Shown here piece after piece: positions 1 to 5,377 of a stretch of DNA of 5,377 nucleotides. A model generated the notes under the pieces. It did not search any database, had not been told where the DNA came from, and saw nothing but the letters and a program-made list of their open reading frames with translations. This DNA is from Betaproteobacteria bacterium (GTDB lineage Bacteria; Pseudomonadota; Gammaproteobacteria; Burkholderiales; SG8-39), in the NCBI GenBank assembly GCA_019245555.1, contig JAFARH010000100.1:1-5377 (forward strand), given 5' to 3'. Position numbers and translations under genes: made by a program. Position 1 is the first letter of the stretch. Each line of letters opens with the position of its first letter.

Positions 1-1
1 C

Positions 2-187
2 GATGGTCGGACGGGTGTCCTCGTTCAATATGGCGACGAAGGTGCGCTCGCCGGAGCCGTGCGCGAGTTGCTCATGGACGCCGGCCGTCGCAAGGCGCTC
101 GGCCGCGAAGCGGCGAGCTACGTCGTGCGCGAGCGCAGTCTCGAAGCCGCGGCCGCCAAGCTCGGAGCGGCGATCTCGGCTCTCTGA
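2..187 (+). CDS. Glycosyltransferase family 4 (group 1), C-terminal fragment
   Basis: This is the last 61 codons of a gene whose start lies before the window; reading frame 2 is open from the first bases to TGA at 185-187. The peptide starts DGRTGVLVQYGDEGALAGAV and continues with a helical tail containing an RRKALGREAASYVVRERSLE-type segment. In GT4 retaining glycosyltransferases the second Rossmann domain ends just this way: a G-x-T-G-x-L-V loop after the nucleotide-sugar-binding glutamates, an acidic 'GD' turn, then helices with LG...A...V...RSLE. The family transfers a sugar from a nucleotide donor to a glycan, lipid or small-molecule acceptor at the cytoplasmic side. Donor and acceptor cannot be told because the catalytic part is missing. 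The stop overlaps the next start (TGATG), so it is the upstream member of a coupled operon. Confidence 0.8.
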   Translation, partial: DGRTGVLVQYGDEGALAGAVRELLMDAGRRKALGREAASYVVRERSLEAAAAKLGAAISAL

Positions 188-753
188 TGGTGCTCTTCGC
201 AATGCTGCGCCATGGCGACACGGATTGGAGCGCCGATGGCCGTATCCAGGGGCGCTCCGACCCGACGCTCACCGATGAGGCGCGCGAGCGGCTACGCCGC
301 TTCAAGTTGCCGGAAGTGTGCGCGCGGATGCGCATCGTGACGAGTCCGCTTGCCCGCTGCGTCGAGACCGCTGCGCTCCTCGGCGCACCGCACGCCCCTC
401 GAGAGCCACGCATTGCCGAAATGAGCTGGGGTGGGTGGGAAGGACGGCGCCTCGCGGATCTGCGCGCAGAGCTCGGCCCGCGAATGAGCGAGAACGAGGC
501 CCGCGGCTGGGATTTCCGGCCGGACGGTGGCGAGAGCCCGCGCGAGGTTCTGAAGCGTGTCCGAGCATGGCTCGCCGGGCTCACCGAGCCGACGCTGGCG
601 GTGACCCATCGCGGCGTGATTCGCCCGGTGTACGCTCAGGCTGCCGGCTGGGACATGCTCGGCAGACCGCCTGTCAAGCTTGCGTGGGACGCGGTGCATG
701 TCTTTCGGTTGCAAGAGAGCGAGCTCTCGATCGAAAGCGTCAACGTGCGATGA
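187..753 (+). CDS. Histidine phosphatase superfamily protein (phosphoglycerate mutase-like)
   Basis: The 188-residue protein belongs to the branch 1 histidine phosphatase superfamily. The signature LRHGDTDW lies at residues 7-14, with R8 and the phospho-accepting H9. It is followed by the second phosphate-binding arginine R57 in SPLARCVETA, the likely proton donor E78 in AEMSWGGWEG, the PDGGES loop at 112-117, and the second catalytic histidine H141 in VTHRGVIR. All core residues are present and the length is normal for small phosphatases such as CobC or GpgP. No signal peptide or membrane segment is seen, so it is probably cytoplasmic. The ATG overlaps the upstream TGA by one base, and the stop overlaps the next gene as ATGA. 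Family members act on phosphosugars, phosphoglycerate derivatives or phospholipid-like substrates. Lying between two glycosyltransferases, this one may dephosphorylate a glycosylated intermediate; that role is inferred from context only. Confidence 0.9.
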   Translation: MVLFAMLRHGDTDWSADGRIQGRSDPTLTDEARERLRRFKLPEVCARMRIVTSPLARCVETAALLGAPHAPREPRIAEMSWGGWEGRRLADLRAELGPRMSENEARGWDFRPDGGESPREVLKRVRAWLAGLTEPTLAVTHRGVIRPVYAQAAGWDMLGRPPVKLAWDAVHVFRLQESELSIESVNVR

Positions 754-1859
754 AGATCTTCTTCTACGTCCAGCACCTCCTGGGCATCGGACACCTGAAG
801 CGCGCCGGCGTGCTGGCCGCGGCGCTGCGGAAGAGCGGATTCGAGGTGACGCTGGTGAGCGGCGGCATGCCGGTGCGCGGCATCGACGTCGACGTGCAGC
901 TCGCGCCGGCGAGCGCAGCCGACCTCACGTTCAGGACGCTCCTCGATGAAACCGGGCGTCCGGTCGACGACGACTGGAAGCGCTTACGTGCGGGAGCGCT
1001 GCTCGATGCCTGGCGCGCCGCGCGCGCCGGTATCCTGCTCATCGAGCTCTTCCCGTTCGGGCGGCGCCAGATGCGCTTCGAGCTCCTGCCGCTCCTCGAA
1101 GATGCGCACCGACTCGCGCCGCGTCCGCTCGTCGTTTGCTCGGTGCGCGACCTGATTCAGAGCCGGCCGGAGCGCGAGGCGGAGACGGTGAGGCTGGCCG
1201 AGCGCTTCTTCGATCGCATCCTCGTGCACGGCGACGCGCGTCTCGCGGGATTCGAGCGCACCTTCAAATCCGCCAAGCAGCTCGGCGATCGCGTGCACCA
1301 GACCGGCTATGTCGTGGAAGAGGCAGCAGCCGCGGGGGAGCACAGCGCGGACGTTCTTGTATCGGCAGGCGGCGGCGCGGTCGGGCGGCGCCTTCTCGAA
1401 TGCGCCATGCTGGCGCGCGAGCGGACGCTGCTTCGCAACGCGACGTGGCGCGTGATGGCCGGCGTGAATTGCGCCGAAGCGGATTGGCGCGCACTGGAGC
1501 GGCTCGTGCGCCCGGGCATCGTGCTCGAGCGCAGTCGCGACGACTTCACGCGACTCCTCGCCAAATGCGCGCTCTCCATCAGCCAAGCCGGTTACAACAC
1601 CGTTGCGGAGACGTTGCAGGCCCGCGTTCTTTCCGTGCTGGTGCCGTTTTCCGGCGGTGGTGAGTCCGAGCAGACGCTGCGCGCGCAGCTCCTCGCCGAG
1701 CGCGGCGCCGCGCATATGACCGATGAGGAAACGCTCTCGCCGGAAACGCTCGCCGAAGCCGTGAATCGCGCAGCACGCGCACCGCTGCCACCCGCGGGCC
1801 TCGTCGATCTGAACGGCGCGCGGCGCAGTGCAGAGCTCTTGCGCGAGTGGGTCAAATGA
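750..1859 (+). CDS. MurG-like predicted glycosyltransferase (GT-B fold, COG4671-like)
   Basis: The protein has 369 residues. The frame is open upstream to 318, but that part lies inside the phosphatase gene; the ATG at 750 is chosen because it gives an ATGA overlap and the family-like start MKIFFYVQHLLGIGHLKRA. The glycine-rich loop GIGHLKRA (12-19) resembles the N-terminal acceptor loop of MurG. A second Rossmann domain begins near DVLVSAGGG (201-209). The motif SQAGYNTVAETL (278-289), with candidate donor-binding E287, and the following SGGGESEQTLRAQLL stretch (301-315) match the UDP-sugar site of the MurG/GT28 C-terminal domain. No signal peptide or obvious transmembrane helix is visible, so it likely works at the inner membrane face or in the cytosol, transferring a sugar from a nucleotide donor. 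Acceptor and product are unknown. It overlaps both neighbours by four bases, supporting translational coupling with the phosphatase and deacetylase. Confidence 0.85.
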   Translation: MKIFFYVQHLLGIGHLKRAGVLAAALRKSGFEVTLVSGGMPVRGIDVDVQLAPASAADLTFRTLLDETGRPVDDDWKRLRAGALLDAWRAARAGILLIELFPFGRRQMRFELLPLLEDAHRLAPRPLVVCSVRDLIQSRPEREAETVRLAERFFDRILVHGDARLAGFERTFKSAKQLGDRVHQTGYVVEEAAAAGEHSADVLVSAGGGAVGRRLLECAMLARERTLLRNATWRVMAGVNCAEADWRALERLVRPGIVLERSRDDFTRLLAKCALSISQAGYNTVAETLQARVLSVLVPFSGGGESEQTLRAQLLAERGAAHMTDEETLSPETLAEAVNRAARAPLPPAGLVDLNGARRSAELLREWVK

Positions 1860-2605
1860 GCTGGGCCGAGCTCGACGCCGAGCTTGGCCGCTGGCGCGAC
1901 GCCGGGCGCACCGCCGACTTCTGGTGGCGTGACGACGATGCCGCGAAACCTTCGGCGCCGTTGACGCAGCTCCTCAGGCTCTCGGCATCGAGCCAAGTAC
2001 CGCTTGCGCTTGCCGTGGTCCCGGCTGAGGCGACGCCCGAGATATTCAGCGGGCTCAAAGCCAGCGTTCTCATGCACGGCACCGATCACCGCAACCGGGC
2101 TGCGCCCGGCGAGAAAAAGACTGAATTCGCCGAAGCAGAGTCCGATGCAGAGGCAGTTGCACGGTTGTGCATAGCTCGCGAGCGGCTCGCCACACGGGCG
2201 GCGAAGCGCTTTGTCCCGGTGCTGGCACCGCCCTGGAATCGTTTGAAACGTGCATTGGCACAGCGCCTGCCGGAGGCAGGTCTCTACGGTTTGAGCGGCT
2301 ATGGGCCGCGCGACAGGGCGGAGGTTGCACCCGACGTGCGCCAAGTAAACACGCACGTGGACATCATCGACTGGCGCGGCACACGTGGATTCGTGGGCGA
2401 GGCGGCGGCATTGCGCATGGCGATCGGGCATCTCGCCTCACGGCGCAAGGGCGAAGTCGATGCAGGCGAGCCGACGGGCTGGCTCACGCACCATGCACTG
2501 CACGATCGCGAGACCTGGTTATTCCTTGAACGACTGTTCGAGCGCAGTGTTAAGTGCGGCGCGCGATGGATTGACCCCGTGGAGCTTTTTCCTTCGCGGG
2601 GTTGA
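1856..2605 (+). CDS. Divergent NodB-like polysaccharide deacetylase family protein
   Basis: The protein has 249 residues. ATG 1856 is chosen for its ATGA overlap with the previous stop and a weak GAGTGG five bases ahead; an in-frame GTG at 1847 would add three residues. The NodB-fold motifs can be followed in degenerate form: WWRDDDA with D26-D28 in place of TFDDG, LALAVVP (50-56), the metal-type HxxxH as HGTDH (H74, H78), APPWNR (124-129) in place of RxPY, NTHVDIIDWRG (165-175), and LTHHALHD (210-217) near the C-terminus. Aspartate plus two histidines would hold a divalent metal for removing N- or O-acetyl groups from a sugar. There is no signal peptide, so it probably acts in the cytoplasm on a precursor rather than on secreted polymer. 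It is the last gene of the coupled glycan cluster. Activity is inferred from fold motifs; a non-deacetylase role in this divergent branch is possible. Confidence 0.78.
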   Translation: MSWAELDAELGRWRDAGRTADFWWRDDDAAKPSAPLTQLLRLSASSQVPLALAVVPAEATPEIFSGLKASVLMHGTDHRNRAAPGEKKTEFAEAESDAEAVARLCIARERLATRAAKRFVPVLAPPWNRLKRALAQRLPEAGLYGLSGYGPRDRAEVAPDVRQVNTHVDIIDWRGTRGFVGEAAALRMAIGHLASRRKGEVDAGEPTGWLTHHALHDRETWLFLERLFERSVKCGARWIDPVELFPSRG

Positions 2606-2615
2606 TAACCCCCGC
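2596..2615 (+). terminator. GC-rich hairpin at end of deacetylase gene, possible weak terminator
   Basis: The left arm GCGGGGTT (2596-2603) can pair with the right arm AACCCCCGC (2607-2615), with a three-base GAT loop and one unpaired C on the right side. The deacetylase TGA (2603-2605) sits at the top of the hairpin. It is followed by TTATACTT rather than a clean T-run, so it is a poor intrinsic terminator. It could slow or partly stop transcription between the glycan cluster and the ABC transporter genes, or be an operator-like inverted repeat. The pairing is seen directly; the function is inferred. Confidence 0.35.
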
Positions 2616-2616
2616 T

Positions 2617-2622
2617 TATACT
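2617..2622 (+). promoter_or_regulatory. Possible -10 element ahead of the ABC transporter genes
   Basis: TATACT matches the sigma-70 -10 consensus TATAAT at five of six bases. It lies in the only intergenic gap, so transcription would begin about 17 bases before the GTG start at 2646. No good -35 hexamer is found at 16-18 bases upstream (the region reads TTCGCGG, inside the hairpin), so this is a weak candidate that would need an activator or may be chance. Confidence 0.22.
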
Positions 2623-2636
2623 TCGCCGGCTTCGCT

Positions 2637-2643
2637 GGGGGAG
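2637..2643 (+). promoter_or_regulatory. Ribosome binding site for the ABC ATPase gene
   Basis: GGGGGAG is the strongest purine-rich Shine-Dalgarno-like run in the window and decides the start choice at GTG 2646. Its GGAG core ends only two bases before that GTG, closer than the usual five to nine, so initiation may use the earlier G residues of the run. No other in-frame ATG, GTG or TTG lies between 2571 and 2646. Confidence 0.45.
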
Positions 2644-2645
2644 AA

Positions 2646-4523
2646 GTGGCAGACCTGCTTACCGTACGTGACCTTCGGGTCTATCTCGACGTCGATGCCG
2701 GCACCGTGAAAGCGGTGGACGGGGTGTCTTTTAGCGTGCCCGAAGGCGGCACGGTGGCGCTCGTCGGCGAGTCGGGCTCGGGCAAGTCGGTGGTGGCGCA
2801 GGCCATCATGGGGATCCTGCCGCGCATCGCCCACATCGAATCGGGCGAGATCCTGTTACGCGACCCCCGCAGTGCGTCCCATGGGGGCGGGGCGGTGATC
2901 GATCTTTCGCGCCTCGATCCGCGCGGCCCGCAGATGCAGAACATCCGCGGCGCGCGCATCTCGATCATCTTCCAGGAGCCGATGACGGCACTCTCGCCGC
3001 TGCACACGATCGGCGACCAGGTCGGTGAGACGCTCGCGCTGCATCGTGTCGGCATCGGCCGTGCGGAGCGGCGCGCGGCAGTGATCGAGATGCTTCGGCT
3101 GGTGGGCTTTCCGGACCCGGCCAAAGCGGAGCACACGTATCCATTCGAGCTCTCCGGCGGCCTGCGCCAGCGCGCGATGATCGCGATGGCGCTCATCTGC
3201 CGGCCGGCGCTCCTCATCGCGGACGAGCCGACTACGGCGCTCGACGTGACGATCCAGGCGCAGATCCTCCAGCTCATCGGCACGCTGCAGCGCGAGCTGC
3301 GCATGGCGGTGCTGCTCATCACGCACGACCTCGGGGTGGTCGCCAACATGGCCGCCGAAGTCGTCGTGATGTATCGCGGCCGCGTGATGGAGGCGGGCGC
3401 GATCACCGACATCTTCCGCGACCCGCGGCATCCTTATCTCCAGGCGCTGATGCGCGCCGTGCCGCGCTTCAACATGGCGCCTGGCGAGCGCCTCACGCCG
3501 ATCCGCGAGGTGCTCGTCACCGAAGACCACCTGATCGCGACGCGCGCTCATGTCGGCCATGCGCCGCCGCCGGAGGGAACGCTCCTGCAGGTGAAGAACC
3601 TGGCGAAGCACTTCACCACCCGGAAGCGCGCCTTCCTCAGGAAGCGCGAAGAGGAACTCGTCGCCGCCGTCGACGACGTGAGCTTCGACGTGGCGACCGG
3701 CGAATGCCTCGGACTTGTCGGCGAGTCCGGCTGCGGCAAGACCACTACCGCGCGCATGATCCTGCGCTCGATCACGCCGAGCGCGGGCTCGATCGTGTTC
3801 AACGATCACGGCGTGCCCAAGGATGTGCTGCGGCTGCGCGGGCCCGAGCTTTTCGCCTACCGGCGCAAGGTCCAGTTCGTGTTTCAGGACCCGTTCAGCT
3901 CGCTCAACCCGCGCATGACCGCGTACGACATCGTGAGCGAGCCGCTCGTCATCCACAAGATCGGCGACGAGGACGAGCGCTTCCAGCGCGTGAAGGAAAT
4001 GATGGCGTTGGTCGGCCTCGACGTCCGGTTCTTGCGCCGCTATCCGCACAGCTTCTCCGGCGGCCAGCGGCAGCGGATCGGCATCGCGCGGGCGCTGGCG
4101 CTTGGTCCCGAGCTACTGCTGCTCGATGAACCCGTCTCGGCGCTGGACGTGTCGGTGCAGGCCCAGGTGCTGAACCTGCTTCTCGATCTGCGCAAGGCGC
4201 TGAACCTCACGTACATCTTCATCTCGCACAACCTTGCGGTGGTGAACTATCTCGCCGACCGCATCGCGGTGATGTGCGCAGGGCGACTCGTAGAGCTCGC
4301 GCCTGCTGCTGAGCTATTCCGCAACCCCAAGCACCCTTACACGAAGGCGCTGCTCGCGGCGGTGCCCGATCCCGATCTCACCCACAAGCTCGACTTCGAC
4401 GCGCTGATGCAGGGCAAGGCCTCCGATCCCTCGGCATGGCCGGGCGAGTTCCGCATCGCCAACGGCTCGGCGCCAAGCCTGATCCAGGTCGCCAACGATC
4501 ATTTGGTGAGAGCGCGCGCATGA
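2646..4523 (+). CDS. Peptide-type ABC transporter ATP-binding protein, two fused ATPase domains
   Basis: The protein has 625 residues, a length like GsiA and longer than YejF. It energises import of oligopeptides or related solutes through two inner-membrane permeases. Domain 1 has Walker A GESGSGKS (41-48), Q-loop Q110, signature LSGGLRQR (169-176), Walker B LLIADE (189-194) and switch H227. Domain 2 has Walker A GESGCGKTT (359-367), Q414, signature FSGGQRQR (470-477), Walker B with D494-E495 and H528. Each domain ends with the oligopeptide-type HPY segment (HPYLQALMRAVP at 262-273, HPYTKALLAAVP at 563-574). All catalytic residues are present, so both sites look active. The GTG start is chosen because M-A-D-L-L-x-V-R-D-L is the usual family opening; the open frame back to 2385 overlaps the deacetylase and is not coding. 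The stop overlaps the solute-binding protein start (ATGA). Substrate specificity cannot be read from the ATPase. Confidence 0.93.
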   Translation: MADLLTVRDLRVYLDVDAGTVKAVDGVSFSVPEGGTVALVGESGSGKSVVAQAIMGILPRIAHIESGEILLRDPRSASHGGGAVIDLSRLDPRGPQMQNIRGARISIIFQEPMTALSPLHTIGDQVGETLALHRVGIGRAERRAAVIEMLRLVGFPDPAKAEHTYPFELSGGLRQRAMIAMALICRPALLIADEPTTALDVTIQAQILQLIGTLQRELRMAVLLITHDLGVVANMAAEVVVMYRGRVMEAGAITDIFRDPRHPYLQALMRAVPRFNMAPGERLTPIREVLVTEDHLIATRAHVGHAPPPEGTLLQVKNLAKHFTTRKRAFLRKREEELVAAVDDVSFDVATGECLGLVGESGCGKTTTARMILRSITPSAGSIVFNDHGVPKDVLRLRGPELFAYRRKVQFVFQDPFSSLNPRMTAYDIVSEPLVIHKIGDEDERFQRVKEMMALVGLDVRFLRRYPHSFSGGQRQRIGIARALALGPELLLLDEPVSALDVSVQAQVLNLLLDLRKALNLTYIFISHNLAVVNYLADRIAVMCAGRLVELAPAAELFRNPKHPYTKALLAAVPDPDLTHKLDFDALMQGKASDPSAWPGEFRIANGSAPSLIQVANDHLVRARA

Positions 4524-5377
4524 GGCTCGGGCTCACGCTTCTTCTCTGGTCCACCATGGCCGCGGCTTATGTGGAGCCGCCGGCGCTCGCCGATCAAGTG
4601 AAGGCAGGACACCTGCCGCCGGTCGATAAGCGCCTCCCGCTAAAGCCGCTCGTCGTGCCGCTTGGCGAAGCGGGCACCAGCATCGGCAGCTATGGCGGCA
4701 CGCTCAACACGCTCGCGGGACGCAGCCGCGACACACGCCTTTTCGCCATCTACGGCTATGCGCGCCTTGTCGGCTATGACCGGCACCTGAACATCGTGCC
4801 CGACATCCTCGAGTCGATCGACGTCAAAGAGGGCCGCATATTCACGCTTACGTTGAGAAAGGGACACCGCTGGTCCGACGGCCATCCGTTCACCACCGAG
4901 GACTTCCGCTACTACTGGGAAGACGTGGCGAACAATAAGGAGCTTTCACCCTCCGGTCCGCCACGCGATCTTCTCGTCGACGGCGAGCCGCCGAAGTTCG
5001 AAGTGCTGAGCGAAACGACGCTGCGCTTTACCTGGGCGAAGCCCAATCCGCATTTCCTGCCGCGCATGGCGGGCGCGTCGCCGCTTTTCATCTTCCGGCC
5101 CGCGCACTATCTCAAGCCATTCCATAAGAAGTACTCGGAGAAGGTGCGGCGCGAGGACGCCGAGGGCACGGCGAAGCGTAAATGGTCCGCGGTGCACAAC
5201 CGCCTGGACAACCTCTACGAGGGCGATAACCCGGACCTGCCGACGCTGCAGCCGTGGCACAACACGACCAAGCCTCCCGCCGATCGCTTCGTCGCCATGC
5301 GCAATCCGTATTTCCACCGGGTTGACGAGAAGGGGCGCCAGCTGCCGTACATCGACCGCTTCGTGCTGGCGATTGCA
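4520..5377 (+). CDS. ABC transporter substrate-binding protein, family 5 (SBP_bac_5), C-terminus beyond window
   Basis: The frame is open from ATG 4520 to the window edge (286 codons seen; related proteins usually run past 500 residues). The start has GGTGAG at 4505-4510, nine bases upstream, and an ATGA overlap with the ATPase gene. Residues 1-16 (MRLGLTLLLWSTMAAA) form a short Sec-type signal peptide, probably cut after AAA; no lipobox cysteine follows, so the product is likely a free periplasmic protein. The mature part shows family 5 hallmarks: the YGYARLVGYD region (78-87), LRKGHRWSDGHPFTTEDFRYYWEDV around 112-136, RFTWAKPNPHF (169-179), the HNRLDNLYEGDNPDLPTLQPW region (226-246), and MRNPYFHRVDEKGRQLPYID (260-279). 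It would capture peptides or similar ligands and hand them to permeases expected downstream. The ligand is not identifiable from this half. Confidence 0.92.
   Translation, partial: MRLGLTLLLWSTMAAAYVEPPALADQVKAGHLPPVDKRLPLKPLVVPLGEAGTSIGSYGGTLNTLAGRSRDTRLFAIYGYARLVGYDRHLNIVPDILESIDVKEGRIFTLTLRKGHRWSDGHPFTTEDFRYYWEDVANNKELSPSGPPRDLLVDGEPPKFEVLSETTLRFTWAKPNPHFLPRMAGASPLFIFRPAHYLKPFHKKYSEKVRREDAEGTAKRKWSAVHNRLDNLYEGDNPDLPTLQPWHNTTKPPADRFVAMRNPYFHRVDEKGRQLPYIDRFVLAIA

Noticed and set aside
318..749. Upstream in-frame extension of the MurG-like glycosyltransferase
   Set aside because: The extension is Arg-rich, overlaps the phosphatase gene completely and precedes a family-typical N-terminus at 750 with an ATGA overlap.
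984..1715. Minus-strand open frame of 243 codons opposite the MurG-like gene
   Set aside because: No domain features and no sign of a promoter or ribosome site; the sense frame carries clear glycosyltransferase motifs.
1592..2431. Minus-strand open frame of 279 codons across the glycosyltransferase-deacetylase junction
   Set aside because: Cys/Arg-rich product without motifs, spanning two well-supported sense genes that are coupled by ATGA.
2571..2576. TTGACC as a -35 element for the transporter promoter
   Set aside because: The only good -10 match (2617) is 40 bases away, and nothing resembling a -10 lies 16-18 bases downstream.
2385..2645. Upstream in-frame extension of the ABC ATPase
   Set aside because: It overlaps the end of the deacetylase, shows no ABC-related sequence, and family members begin at the MxxLLxVRDL segment encoded from 2646.
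2681..3412. Minus-strand open frame of 243 codons inside the ABC ATPase
   Set aside because: Ser/Arg/Met-rich shadow translation without family features; the sense strand encodes Walker A, signature and Walker B motifs here.
2785..3735. Similarity between the two halves of the ATPase gene as a DNA repeat
   Set aside because: The two domains are related at protein level (paired Walker A, signature and HPY segments), but this reflects ancient domain duplication, not a recent nucleotide repeat.
2856..4049. Minus-strand open frame of 397 codons opposite the ABC ATPase
   Set aside because: It lies fully opposite a gene with all ABC motifs in the right order. Its product is a low-complexity mix rich in R, H, A and E with no recognisable domain, as expected from the antisense of high-GC coding DNA.
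4946..5317. Minus-strand open frame of 123 codons opposite the solute-binding protein
   Set aside because: The sense frame stays open to the window end and matches family 5 binding proteins; the antisense product has no recognisable feature.

Overview
The window reads as an ordinary chromosomal segment of a high-GC proteobacterium. It is densely coding, with every gene on the + strand and almost no intergenic space. The protein flavour suggests an alphaproteobacterium, probably Hyphomicrobiales-like: an opp/yej-type peptide ABC system with a fused double ATPase, and a glycosyltransferase, histidine phosphatase and deacetylase cluster. This placement is inferred from gene style, not from a marker gene, and is only moderately confident.

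Layout: (A) 2-2605 holds four tightly packed genes: the C-terminal end of a GT4-type glycosyltransferase (start lies upstream of the window), a histidine-phosphatase-superfamily protein, a MurG-like (GT-B fold) glycosyltransferase and a divergent NodB-like polysaccharide deacetylase. Each stop codon overlaps the next start (TGATG once, ATGA twice), so the four are almost certainly co-transcribed and translationally coupled. (B) 2606-2645 is the only real intergenic gap, about 40 bases. It contains half of a GC-rich hairpin that straddles the deacetylase stop codon, a -10-like TATACT and a strong but close Shine-Dalgarno. (C) 2646 to the window end holds a peptide/opine/nickel-type ABC transporter: a 625-residue protein with two fused ATPase domains, then, with another ATGA overlap, a family 5 periplasmic solute-binding protein cut by the window edge. 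The permeases are not seen and are expected downstream.

How the genes may work together: block A carries two sugar transferases, a phosphatase and a deacetylase, none of the complete proteins having an obvious signal peptide. This suggests cytoplasmic assembly and trimming of a small glycan or glycoconjugate. The product cannot be named from sequence. Block C would import oligopeptides or similar solutes; a functional link between A and C is not shown. No RNA genes, mobile elements, CRISPR arrays or significant repeats were seen. The window contains no obviously unprecedented system; the most interesting element is the uncharacterised coupled cluster of block A.
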